64,000 nt of DNA from Bryobacterales bacterium (GTDB lineage Bacteria > Acidobacteriota > Terriglobia > Bryobacterales > Bryobacteraceae): NCBI GenBank assembly GCA_016721425.1, contig JADKID010000011.1, positions 434,001-498,000 of the forward strand. The letters are read 5' to 3'. The notes under the pieces are model-generated. The model saw only the letters and a list, made by a program, of their open reading frames with translations. It was not told where the DNA came from and made no database searches. The number at the start of each line of letters is the position of its first letter. Positions within the stretch are counted from its first letter, which is position 1. The translations under genes were made by a program, and so were the position numbers. Positions 24,956 to 32,549 of this stretch are shown here, one piece after another.

Positions 24956-27004
24956 TTACCTTCCCCACCAGAAATAGCCGAAGATGCCCAGCACCCCGGC
25001 CATGAACACCAGAGCGTAGGACTGTAAAAAGCCGGTTTGCAGGAAGCGCACCGGGAAGCTCAACGCGCGCACAGTGAAGGCGGTGAGGTTCACCAGGCCA
25101 TCCACTATCCAGGTGTCGTACCACATGGAGATGCGCGAAACCATGCGCGTCAGCCAGGCCGTGCCGTTGACGCCGCCGTCAATGACGTTGGTATCGAACT
25201 TGGCCATCAGAGTGCCGCCGCCCTTGGAGAGGCCGTTGACGAAGAGGAAATCGTACAGCTCGTCCACGTACCATTTGTTGAGCAGCACGGGATAGATGAA
25301 GCCGCCCGTGGGCCGGTCTTCCGCCTTCATGCGCAGGTAGATATGCCGCGCCAGGAAAATGCCGGAAAGGGCCGCGCCGATGGAGACGCCCATCAGTACC
25401 CATTCCATCGTGGTGTCGTGATGGGCGGCGGCGCCGTGTTCAGCGGCCGCGTGGGCCACTTCCTTGCCGCTCTCAAACACCGGAGCCAGCCAGTGCTCCA
25501 GGCCCTGCATGAAGCCGTTCTCGCCGAAAACCTTGGGCATGCCGATCCAGCCCGCCACCACGGAGCCGCCGGCCAGCACCATCAGCGGGATGGTCATCGC
25601 CTTGGGTGATTCGTGGATGTGATGCTTGGTCTTCTCGTCCATGCGCGGCTCGCCGAAGAAGGTCAAGAACATCAGCCGCCACATGTAGAAGGCCGTCATG
25701 AGCGCGGTGAGGAAGCCGACCACCCACAGCACCTTGGAGCCCAGTTCAGGAGCGGACCACGTCTGCCAGAGGATCTCATCCTTGGAGAAGAAGCCGGAGA
25801 GGCCGGGGATGCCGGCAATGGCCAGCGAGGCAATGAACATGGTGCCGAACGTGATGGGGATCTTGTTGCGCAGGCCGCCCATGTTGCGCATATCCTGCTC
25901 GCCGCTCATGGCGTGGATCACGCTGCCGGCGCCGAGGAAGAGCAGGGCCTTGAAGAAGGCGTGGGTGTAGAGATGGAAGACGCCCACCCAGTAGGCGCCG
26001 ACGCCCACGGCCAGGAACATGTAGCCGAGTTGCGACACGGTGGAGTAGGCCAGCACACGCTTGATGTCGTTCTGAACCAGCCCGATGGAGGCGGCGAAAA
26101 TCGCCGTGCAGGCGCCCACCGCGGCCACGATGTGGGACGTTTCCGGCGTGAGCGCGAACAGCGCGTTGGAGCGCGCGCACATATAAACACCGGCGGTCAC
26201 CATGGTGGCGGCGTGGATCAGCGCGCTGACCGGAGTGGGGCCTTCCATGGCGTCGGGCAGCCAGACGTAGAGAGGAAGCTGGGCGCTCTTACCCGTGGCG
26301 CCGATAAAGAGCAGCAGGGCGGTGAGGCTGAGGATGCCGAAGTGCGTCACTTCCGGGCCAAAGCGGGCCGAGCGCAGTGCGTCAGTCACTTCGGTGAAGC
26401 GCAGCGAGCCCGTCACCTGGAAGAGGAAGAACATGCCGAGGATGAAGCCGGCGTCGCCAATGCGATTGACGATGAACGCCTTCTTGCCCGCATCGCCCGC
26501 GCTCTTCTTGTGGAAGTAGAAACCGATCAGCAGGTAGGAGCAGAGGCCCACACCTTCCCACCCGACAAACAGCAGCGGGTAGTTGTTGGCCAGCACCAGA
26601 GTGAGCATGAAGAAGACGAACAGGTTGAGGTATCCGAAGAAGCGGTAGTATCCGCCGTGCCGCGGGCCGTGCTCGTGCGCCATGTAGCCGGTGGCGTACA
26701 CATGGATGAGGAACCCGATGCCGGTGACCACCAGGATCATCACGGAGGAGAGCGGATCGAGCAGGTATCCGAAATCGACGTGCAACTGCGGCAGCCACTC
26801 GAACAACACCACCTGATGGGTGCGTTCCTTCAGACCGGCGAGCTGAATCACCGCGCCGAGCGAGAGGATGAAAGACCCCAGCACCGCGCCGGGGCAGATG
26901 ATGCTGACCACGGTCTTCGAGAGATTGCGGCCGAACAGCAGCATGATGGCCGCGCCGCAGAGCGGCAGAATTGGGATGAGCCAGATGAGATCGAGAAAGT
27001 TCAT
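24956..27004 (-). CDS. nuoL: NADH-quinone oxidoreductase subunit L
   Basis: 682 residues from the ATG at 27004, which has AGGAGA 10 bases upstream; an in-frame start at 27025 would overlap nuoK. About sixteen transmembrane helices plus the long lateral helix at the C-terminus. Motifs: FVGWEGVGLCSYLLIGF, AQLPLYVWLPDAMEGPTPVSALIHAATMVTAG (key parts: WLPDAMEGPTPVSALIHA), and IKRVLAYSTVSQLGYM. A His-rich loop (HAAAEHGAAAHHD) near residue 495 is not part of the core and is probably species-specific. It is the distal proton-pumping subunit of complex I. Confidence 0.96.
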   Translation of the reverse strand: MNFLDLIWLIPILPLCGAAIMLLFGRNLSKTVVSIICPGAVLGSFILSLGAVIQLAGLKERTHQVVLFEWLPQLHVDFGYLLDPLSSVMILVVTGIGFLIHVYATGYMAHEHGPRHGGYYRFFGYLNLFVFFMLTLVLANNYPLLFVGWEGVGLCSYLLIGFYFHKKSAGDAGKKAFIVNRIGDAGFILGMFFLFQVTGSLRFTEVTDALRSARFGPEVTHFGILSLTALLLFIGATGKSAQLPLYVWLPDAMEGPTPVSALIHAATMVTAGVYMCARSNALFALTPETSHIVAAVGACTAIFAASIGLVQNDIKRVLAYSTVSQLGYMFLAVGVGAYWVGVFHLYTHAFFKALLFLGAGSVIHAMSGEQDMRNMGGLRNKIPITFGTMFIASLAIAGIPGLSGFFSKDEILWQTWSAPELGSKVLWVVGFLTALMTAFYMWRLMFLTFFGEPRMDEKTKHHIHESPKAMTIPLMVLAGGSVVAGWIGMPKVFGENGFMQGLEHWLAPVFESGKEVAHAAAEHGAAAHHDTTMEWVLMGVSIGAALSGIFLARHIYLRMKAEDRPTGGFIYPVLLNKWYVDELYDFLFVNGLSKGGGTLMAKFDTNVIDGGVNGTAWLTRMVSRISMWYDTWIVDGLVNLTAFTVRALSFPVRFLQTGFLQSYALVFMAGVLGIFGYFWWGR

Positions 27005-27018
27005 CGCGCCTGGGTCTC

Positions 27019-27330
27019 CTACCACTTGAGCAGGTCGATTTCGTCGACCAGCACCGTTTCCTTATTGCGGAACAGGGCGATGAGGATGCCCAATCCGACG
27101 GCGGCCTCGGCCACCGCCACGACGATAATGAAGATCGCGAAGATCTGCCCGTTCACCTGTTGCAGATGGTGGCTGAAGGCCACCAGGTTGAGGTTCACGG
27201 CGTTGAGAATCAGCTCGATGGACATCATGATGACAACCACGTTGCGGCGCAGCAGCACACCCACTGTGCCGATGAGCAGCAGCATGGCGCTCAGCACGAG
27301 ATAGTGTTCGGTGGTGATTGGGCTGGACAT
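27019..27330 (-). CDS. nuoK: NADH-quinone oxidoreductase subunit K
   Basis: 103 residues with three transmembrane helices. Conserved membrane glutamates are seen in MMSIELILNAVNLNLVAF and in AVAEAAVGLGILIALFRN. NuoK is part of the proton path at the base of the membrane arm. The usual length is about 100 residues. One base separates it from the nuoJ stop. Confidence 0.95.
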   Translation of the reverse strand: MSSPITTEHYLVLSAMLLLIGTVGVLLRRNVVVIMMSIELILNAVNLNLVAFSHHLQQVNGQIFAIFIIVVAVAEAAVGLGILIALFRNKETVLVDEIDLLKW

Positions 27331-27331
27331 C

Positions 27332-27841
27332 TTAGTCGATCCTCTTCTTGGCCATCATCACGCCGCCCACCACTGCCACCAGCAGCAGCAGCGAGGCCAC
27401 TTCAAACGGCACCAGATACTCGCGGAACAGCACCATAGAGAGGGTTTCCACGTTGCCGGCGCCCGGCACAACCGGCAGCGGCGATTCCAGTTTTAGCGAG
27501 CCCGCGCCGCGGTGGAGGAACGCCGCGAAGATCGCGCCCGTGCCGATCAGGCAAGCTACCGCGGCCAGCCAATGGCGGTGGTATTGCCGCTCCTTGGCCG
27601 CGCCATCCAGGTTGACCAGCATGATGACGAAGAGAAACAGCACCATCACGCCGCCGATGTAGAGCATGATCTGGACGACGAAGAGAAACTCCGCCTTCTG
27701 GAGGAGATAGAGGCCGGCGATCCCGGCCAGCGACGCAATCAATGCGATGGCGCAGTGGATGGCGTTCCTCAATGTCACGGTGAGAATGGCGCCCAGCACG
27801 GTGAGCGCCGCGAATGCATAGAAAAATGCAATGTCAGTCAT
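27332..27841 (-). CDS. nuoJ: NADH-quinone oxidoreductase subunit J
   Basis: 169 residues from the ATG at 27841; two in-frame starts slightly upstream would add 2 or 8 residues but overlap a hairpin. Five transmembrane helices with the characteristic LLQKAEFLFVVQIMLYIGGVMVLFLFVIMLVN (key parts: AEFLFVVQIMLYIGG). NuoJ sits beside NuoK and NuoA in the complex. The gene is separated from nuoI by 63 bases that hold two inverted repeats, the largest gap in the operon. Confidence 0.93.
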   Translation of the reverse strand: MTDIAFFYAFAALTVLGAILTVTLRNAIHCAIALIASLAGIAGLYLLQKAEFLFVVQIMLYIGGVMVLFLFVIMLVNLDGAAKERQYHRHWLAAVACLIGTGAIFAAFLHRGAGSLKLESPLPVVPGAGNVETLSMVLFREYLVPFEVASLLLLVAVVGGVMMAKKRID

Positions 27842-27851
27842 GGGCATACTT

Positions 27852-27870
27852 CGGGTGTGAACCACACCCG
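27852..27870 (-). promoter_or_regulatory. Inverted repeat in the nuoI-nuoJ gap, next to the nuoJ start
   Basis: Perfect 8-base arms CGGGTGTG and CACACCCG separated by AAC. On the nuo mRNA this forms a short, GC-rich hairpin ending 10 bases before the nuoJ ATG, so it abuts the ribosome site (GAAG). A second, weaker inverted repeat (CCCGG at 27887-27891 with CCGGG at 27900-27904) lies next to the nuoI stop. No U-run follows, so this is more likely an mRNA stability or translation element than a terminator. Confidence 0.5.
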
Positions 27871-27904
27871 CTCCCTTTGGTCGCGGCCCGGTAACGGAGC
27901 CGGG

Positions 27905-28360
27905 TTAGAAGCGATACTTGGTGGGCTTGATGCCCTCTTCGAGGATCTGCCGGTCAAAGATCGCACCTTCCCGCGAGTAACTCGCCAATTCGAAATCCTG
28001 GGTCAATTCGAGCGCATCCACCGGGCAGGCGTCTTCGCAGAGCCCGCAGAACATACAGCGCGACGTATCGTAAGTAAACGTGACGAGATCCTTGCGCTTG
28101 GTCTCGGGGTTGCGCACCCAACCGACGATGATGAGATTCTCCGGGCAGGCCACCGCGCACAGATCGCACGAGATGCAGAGTGTCTGGCCATTTTCCGGGT
28201 TGATGTTGAGCCGCGGCGCGCCGCGATAGCGCTCGGCGATTTTCGGCCGGTGCTCGGGGTACTGCTCGGTGACGATGTTCTTGGGGTGCTGGGTACGGAA
28301 GGTCACCCACAAACCCTGGAACAGGTCCACCAGAAAGATCGTTCTCAGCAGTTTGGTCAT
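27905..28360 (-). CDS. nuoI: NADH-quinone oxidoreductase subunit I
   Basis: 151 residues with two 4Fe-4S ferredoxin motifs, CISCDLCAVACPE near residue 63 and CMFCGLCEDACPVDALE near residue 103. These hold clusters N6a and N6b, which carry electrons to the terminal cluster N2. The N-terminal amphipathic helix (LLRTIFLVDLFQGLWVTF) anchors it to the membrane arm. Its ATG follows the nuoD TAA directly with no gap. Confidence 0.96.
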   Translation of the reverse strand: MTKLLRTIFLVDLFQGLWVTFRTQHPKNIVTEQYPEHRPKIAERYRGAPRLNINPENGQTLCISCDLCAVACPENLIIVGWVRNPETKRKDLVTFTYDTSRCMFCGLCEDACPVDALELTQDFELASYSREGAIFDRQILEEGIKPTKYRF

Positions 28361-29470
28361 TTAGCGGTCGACCTCCCCCAGCACGATGTCGATGGTCCCG
28401 ATAATGGCCACCAGATCCGCCACCAGCGAACCTTTGGCCATCTTGTCCAGCGATTGCAGGTTCACAAACGAAGGCGGGCGCACGCGCAGGCGGTAGGGCT
28501 GCGTCGTGCCGTCGCTCAGGATGTAGTAACCGAGCTCGCCCTTGGGCGCCTCCACCGAGACGTAGGCTTCGCCCACGGGCGGCTTGATGATCTTGGGCAC
28601 CTTCGCCATGATGGGCCCCTCGGGGATGGCCGCCACCGCCTGACGGATGATGCGCACGCTCTGGCGCATCTCGGCCATGCGGACCATATACCGGTCGTAG
28701 GTGTCGCCGTTCTGCCGGATGGGCACCTCAAAGTCGTACTTCTCGTAGCCGGAGTACGGCAGCGCCTTGCGGATGTCCCAGGCGCAGCCGGCGGCGCGCA
28801 GCATGGGGCCGGTGACACCGTACGCTTTGCAATCGGCCTCATTCAAAATGCCGACGCCAATCAGGCGCTCGCGCCAGATGCGGTTGCCGGTGAGCAGCTC
28901 TTCGTACTCATCCACCTTCGGCAGGAAGAGATCGCAGAACTCCTCCACTTCCTTTTCAAAGCCGTCGTAGGTCTCGTACTGCAGGCCGCCGATGCGGAAG
29001 GCGTGCGTGGTGAGGCGCGCGCCGCAGTACTTCTCAAAAATGTTCAGCGTGTACTCGCGTTCCCGCATGCAGTAGAAGAGCGGGGTGATGGCGCCGATAT
29101 CCAGCGCGTGCGTGCCCAGCCACAATAGATGGCTGGCAATTCGGTTCAGCTCCGTGAGCACCACGCGGATCGCCTGCGCGCGCGGCGTAGCCTCCACGTT
29201 GAGGAGTTTCTCCACAGCCAGGCAGTAGCCGAGGCCGTTCGAAATGGCCGCCACGTAATCCATGCGGTCCACGTAGGGCGCGAACATCGTGTACGTGCGG
29301 TTTTCGCCGATCTTTTCTACACCACGATGGAGGTAGCCGATGACACATTCGGTGCCGTTGACTCTCTCGCCGTCGAGCTTGACGATGACGCGCAGCACGC
29401 CGTGCGTGGACGGATGCTGCGGGCCCATGTTGAGAACGAGTTCGGTGGAATCGAGGAATGTTCCGGCCAT
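28361..29470 (-). CDS. nuoD: NADH-quinone oxidoreductase subunit D (49 kDa)
   Basis: 369 residues, a stand-alone NuoD rather than the fused NuoCD of enterobacteria. Motifs: LNMGPQHPSTHGVLR at residue 13, IGYLHRGVEKIGENRTY, the segment LGTHALDIGAITPLFY, and the C-terminal SFVNLQSLDKMAKGSLVADLVAIIGTIDIVLGEVDR (key part: ADLVAIIGTIDIVLGEVDR). It lines the quinone-reduction site next to cluster N2. Two bases separate it from the nuoC stop. Confidence 0.96.
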   Translation of the reverse strand: MAGTFLDSTELVLNMGPQHPSTHGVLRVIVKLDGERVNGTECVIGYLHRGVEKIGENRTYTMFAPYVDRMDYVAAISNGLGYCLAVEKLLNVEATPRAQAIRVVLTELNRIASHLLWLGTHALDIGAITPLFYCMREREYTLNIFEKYCGARLTTHAFRIGGLQYETYDGFEKEVEEFCDLFLPKVDEYEELLTGNRIWRERLIGVGILNEADCKAYGVTGPMLRAAGCAWDIRKALPYSGYEKYDFEVPIRQNGDTYDRYMVRMAEMRQSVRIIRQAVAAIPEGPIMAKVPKIIKPPVGEAYVSVEAPKGELGYYILSDGTTQPYRLRVRPPSFVNLQSLDKMAKGSLVADLVAIIGTIDIVLGEVDR

Positions 29471-29472
29471 GG

Positions 29473-30324
29473 TTATTGTCCGCTCTCAATCCCCAGGTTG
29501 GCCTGGACCCAGTTCTGATCCATGTTCAGGATGCTGTTTTCCTTGCGCAGCGGGAAGGTGGACCAATCGTCGGGCATGAGGATGCGCGTCATGTTGGGAT
29601 GATCCGCGAATTCGATGCCAAACATATCGTACACTTCACGTTCCAGCCAATCGGCAGTGGGATAGACGGCCGTGGCGCTGGCGGGCTTCTCGGTTTCGTT
29701 GATTTTGAGCTTGATGCGGATGCGCTCGTTGCGGCTGAAGCTGTAGAGGACGTAGATCACGTCGAAGGGTTGCTCGCGTTGCGGCCAGTGGACCGCGGTG
29801 ACGTCCACCAGATAGTCGAAGCCGAAGTCGTCCTTGAGCGTGAGCAGCAGCGGGATCAGCACGCCGGTCTGCGCCACCAGGAAGCTCTGGCCCAGGTAGC
29901 TGAGGAACTCCGGAATCGCCGGGCCAAACTCAGCGGCCAGAGCGGTGGTGAGATCACTCTCCCACGGCGTGGTCACCATCACGGCGGGCGGCTTCGGCGC
30001 GGCCGGAGCGGCCGGCTTGGCAGGCGGTGCGGCGGGCTTCGGCGCGGCAGGGACAGCGGGTGCACCCGCCGGGATCTCGGCGGCCGGCTTGTCGGCCGGA
30101 GCGGGAGAAACAGCCTCTACCTTCGGTGGAGCGGCGGCCGGCTTGTCGGCCGGAGCGGGAGAAACAGCCTCTACCTTCGGTGGAGCGGCGGCCGGCTTGT
30201 CGGCCGGAGCGGGAGAAACAGCCTCTACCTTCGGTGGAGCGGCGGCCGACGGAGCTTGCGGGGCCTCCGGCTTCGGCGCAGACTCCGGCGCGGGCGGGCC
30301 TTCCGGCTTGGGATCGTCTGGCAT
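29473..30324 (-). CDS. nuoC: NADH-quinone oxidoreductase subunit C with a repeated Pro/Ala extension
   Basis: 283 residues, while a stand-alone NuoC usually has about 150-200. Residues 1-125 are a Pro/Ala/Lys-rich low-complexity tail that includes three identical 18-residue units. The C-terminal 160 residues are the NuoC domain: FDYLVDVTAVHWPQ, YSFSRNERIRIKLKI, and the signature ATAVYPTADWLEREVYDMFGIEF (key part: WLEREVYDMFGI) followed by HPNMTRILMPDDW. This is the first gene of the operon; a TTGACA promoter lies 49 bases upstream and AGGA sits 8 bases before the ATG. No nuoA or nuoB gene precedes it. Confidence 0.92.
   Translation of the reverse strand: MPDDPKPEGPPAPESAPKPEAPQAPSAAAPPKVEAVSPAPADKPAAAPPKVEAVSPAPADKPAAAPPKVEAVSPAPADKPAAEIPAGAPAVPAAPKPAAPPAKPAAPAAPKPPAVMVTTPWESDLTTALAAEFGPAIPEFLSYLGQSFLVAQTGVLIPLLLTLKDDFGFDYLVDVTAVHWPQREQPFDVIYVLYSFSRNERIRIKLKINETEKPASATAVYPTADWLEREVYDMFGIEFADHPNMTRILMPDDWSTFPLRKENSILNMDQNWVQANLGIESGQ
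30078..30239 (-). repeat. Three identical 54-bp tandem repeats inside nuoC
   Basis: Three perfect copies start at 30078, 30132 and 30186, followed by a partial copy. Each encodes 18 residues of the type PPKVEAVSPAPADKPAAA in frame. Lack of any difference between copies points to recent expansion, so copy number may vary between strains. Confidence 0.95.
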
Positions 30325-30349
30325 GAGTGAATCCTAACTGAACATTCAG

Positions 30350-30378
30350 GGTTATCACACGCGGAAATTCGGTGTCAA
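30350..30378 (-). promoter_or_regulatory. Promoter of the nuo operon
   Basis: On the minus strand a perfect TTGACA (plus-strand 30373-30378) is followed after 17 bases by ATAACC, or after 15-16 bases by the overlapping TGATAA/GATAAC. The site lies in the 88-base gap upstream of nuoC and downstream of the sugar isomerase stop, which supports nuoC as the first gene of its own transcript. Confidence 0.5.
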
Positions 30379-30412
30379 ATGTCCGAAGTTTCACTTTCGG
30401 GGCGGGCTGCCG

Positions 30413-31312
30413 CTAAACAGCGCCCCGGGCCTTTGCTTCCATGGCCTTGGCCGCGCGGAGATTCTCGTCCACCAGCTCCCACGCGTTGGGGTAGAAGCAG
30501 AGGTCTGCGCACCACCACTCGATGTGCGGGATGGCCAGCAGTCTCGGCCCCAGGAAGTCCCACGGGATGTGGCCCTCACCCAGAGGCACGTGCGTGCTGG
30601 TGTCATCCATGTACAGAGTGCCGTCGGAATCGATCACATGCACCGCGCCGATGGAGCCGTGCAGCAGCGTGATGAACTCCGCCACGCCGCCTTCCAGCAC
30701 CTGCTTCTTGCCATGCTGCCGGGCGCCGGCCACCGCACTCATGTAAGCGTGCGCGGTGTCGAACAAAATCTGGAACCAGGGGTGCCCCACCCGCTCGTGC
30801 AGCTCAAAAACTTCCGCCGGCTTGTTGAAAATGAACCCCGGTTCAAATTCCCAGGCCATCAGGACTCCGGCGTGGCGGGCCTCGTCGGCGCACTCGCGCC
30901 AGACATCGGCCAGGCGGTAAAAAGCGGTGTGATAGTCGCTATCCGAAATCGACCCAGGCGCCGTGCCGGTGTCAAAGCGGATCATCGGGCTGCCGACCGC
31001 GGCGCAGAGCTCCAACAATTGCTTGAAGTGATCGACGTAGGCCCGATGGTTGTCGGCGATGATCGGGCTGATGGCGCCGAGGTCCGCCGAATAGCCCGAA
31101 ATGCCGAGCCCCAGGTCACCCAGAAACCGCTTCAACTCCGCCCGCGAGGCCGGCGAGGCGTACGTTTCCGGCGTCACATGGGGTGGGAAGCCGCTCAGCT
31201 CAATGCCATCGTAACCAGCCTTGGAGAGCCGCCGGGCTATCTCTTCCAGAGACTTCGGCTCGGCCGCATACGGTCCGAATGCGAACGACCACGCACCCAT
31301 CGAGATCTTCAT
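30413..31312 (-). CDS. Sugar phosphate isomerase/epimerase family protein
   Basis: 299 residues from the ATG at 31312, which follows a GAAGGAAG ribosome site. The TIM-barrel AP_endonuc_2/xylose-isomerase-like pattern is present: IARRLSKAGYDGIELSG at the first strand, MIRFDTGTAPG, MAWEFEPGFIFN, LFDTAHAYMSA with the metal-site Asp and His, and AVHVIDSDGTLYMDD. Members isomerise or epimerise sugars using a divalent metal; the substrate is unknown. It is downstream of the divergent globin promoter region and upstream of nuoC, but the nuo promoter separates it from the nuo genes. Confidence 0.85.
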   Translation of the reverse strand: MKISMGAWSFAFGPYAAEPKSLEEIARRLSKAGYDGIELSGFPPHVTPETYASPASRAELKRFLGDLGLGISGYSADLGAISPIIADNHRAYVDHFKQLLELCAAVGSPMIRFDTGTAPGSISDSDYHTAFYRLADVWRECADEARHAGVLMAWEFEPGFIFNKPAEVFELHERVGHPWFQILFDTAHAYMSAVAGARQHGKKQVLEGGVAEFITLLHGSIGAVHVIDSDGTLYMDDTSTHVPLGEGHIPWDFLGPRLLAIPHIEWWCADLCFYPNAWELVDENLRAAKAMEAKARGAV

Positions 31313-31402
31313 CGCACTTCCTTCTTCCAGCCCCTTATTCTCTCTCAAAACGCGCGGCGTGGGGCGGCGCGGTCCCGGTTGCCATCCTCACGCGGCGGCG
31401 AT

Positions 31403-31431
31403 TCGACAATACCGCCCAGCGCCTCTACAAT
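31403..31431 (+). promoter_or_regulatory. Sigma-70-like promoter of the globin gene, near-leaderless
   Basis: TCGACA (31403-31408) and TACAAT (31426-31431) are 17 bases apart, each matching consensus at 5 of 6 positions. The ATG at 31440 is 8 bases after the -10 box, so the message would have almost no leader. Confidence 0.6.
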
Positions 31432-31439
31432 AGGCCCTG

Positions 31440-31853
31440 ATGCCCCTCGATCCGGAAGTACTCAATGAGGTTGAGCGCAGTCTGGACCGCTGCGGAGCGA
31501 ATCCAGCGTTTCTCGACCGGTTCTATGAGGTCTTTCTCGCCTCGTCGCCCAAGGTCCTGGCGATGTTCGAGCACACCAATTTCTACCGGCAGAAACGCGC
31601 CCTGCAGGCGTCACTGCACGGCATGCTCCTTCACGCCCGCGGCGCTGGGCCTGAGCCCGATCCGTATCTATTGGAGGTCGCCAAGCGCCACAGCCGCGGC
31701 CAACTCAGCATCGGGGCCGAGCTCTACGACCTCTGGCTGGACAGCCTGCTGGTTACTGTGAAAGAGTTCGATCCGCAGTGCACGCCGGAAATCCTGGCCG
31801 CCTGGGAGCAGGCCATGACCCAGGGCATCCAGTTCTTCCTCACGCACTACTAA
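31440..31853 (+). CDS. Single-domain globin
   Basis: 137 residues, all helical. FLDRFYEVFLASSPKVLAMF near the N-terminus matches helices A-C of bacterial globins, and EVAKRHSRGQLSIGAELYDLW around residues 79-99 matches the F-G region with H84 as the proximal heme ligand, followed by a helix ending in EQAMTQGIQFF. The size fits a stand-alone heme-binding globin without a reductase domain. Possible roles are oxygen or nitric oxide binding. It has its own promoter and overlaps the convergent rsmG stop by 4 bases. Confidence 0.75.
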   Translation: MPLDPEVLNEVERSLDRCGANPAFLDRFYEVFLASSPKVLAMFEHTNFYRQKRALQASLHGMLLHARGAGPEPDPYLLEVAKRHSRGQLSIGAELYDLWLDSLLVTVKEFDPQCTPEILAAWEQAMTQGIQFFLTHY

Positions 31854-32484
31854 CGCGTCATCTCGATGATGGTGCGCGTGCCCAGGCCGTCCGGCAGTTC
31901 ATAGCGCTCCACCACGCGGACCCGCACCTGACGCTTGCGGGCGTCCTGCGCCGCCTCGGCGATCTCCAGCTCCGCGTCGGGTCCCTTGTAAAGCAGCACG
32001 CGCGCCCCGGCCCGGATGGCGGGCGCAAACAACCCCAGCGCGCGGATCACCGGCGCCACGGCGCGGGCCGTGATCAGGTCCACGGGTTGTTCCTTGAGGA
32101 AATCCTCGGCCCGGCGCGCGTTCACGCTGACGTTCGGCAACGCCAGCGTCTGCACGGCGGCCTCCACAAAGTGCGCCTTCTTCTGCGTGGATTCCGAAAG
32201 CGTAAACCGGACCTCGGGCAAAACGACGGAGAGCGGAATGCCCGGCAGGCCCGCGCCAGTGCCGGCGTCGAGCACATGCTTCGCCTTTAGAAACAGGCGC
32301 CACGGCGCTACCGAATCCAGAATGTGCTTGATGGCGGCCTCCGCGGATTGGTGATGCGCGTGAGGTTGAAGTGCGTGTTGGCCTCGACGATCAGCGCCAG
32401 ATGGCGGGCTGCCTTGTCGATCAATTCGGCGCGCCAGGGCAGATCTTCGGGCAGGACGCGGGTTAATTCCTCTGCAAAATTCAC
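31850..32484 (-). pseudogene. rsmG: 16S rRNA m7G527 methyltransferase, broken by a frameshift
   Basis: The C-terminal part (31850-32341) reads EAAIKHILDSVAPW, the SAM motif VLDAGTGAGLPGIPLSVVLP, and later AEDFLKEQPVDLITARAVAP, all standard RsmG/GidB. The N-terminal part (GTG at 32484: VNFAEELTRVL to NTHFNLTRITNP) is in a different frame. One base appears to be missing in 32342-32346, since ITNPR should run into EAAIKH. Either the gene is inactive or the base is a sequencing error; RsmG loss is viable and gives low-level streptomycin resistance in other bacteria. The gene is divergent from the NADH dehydrogenase gene. Confidence 0.85.
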
Positions 32485-32549
32485 AATTCATGATCGCACC
32501 GATTCCGCAGGCTGCGAATCCGCACAGCTCCCGGCGCCATCCAACAGAT

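Noticed and set aside
30078..30239. Tandem repeat as a CRISPR array
   Set aside because: The repeats abut directly, with no spacers, and keep one reading frame inside nuoC.
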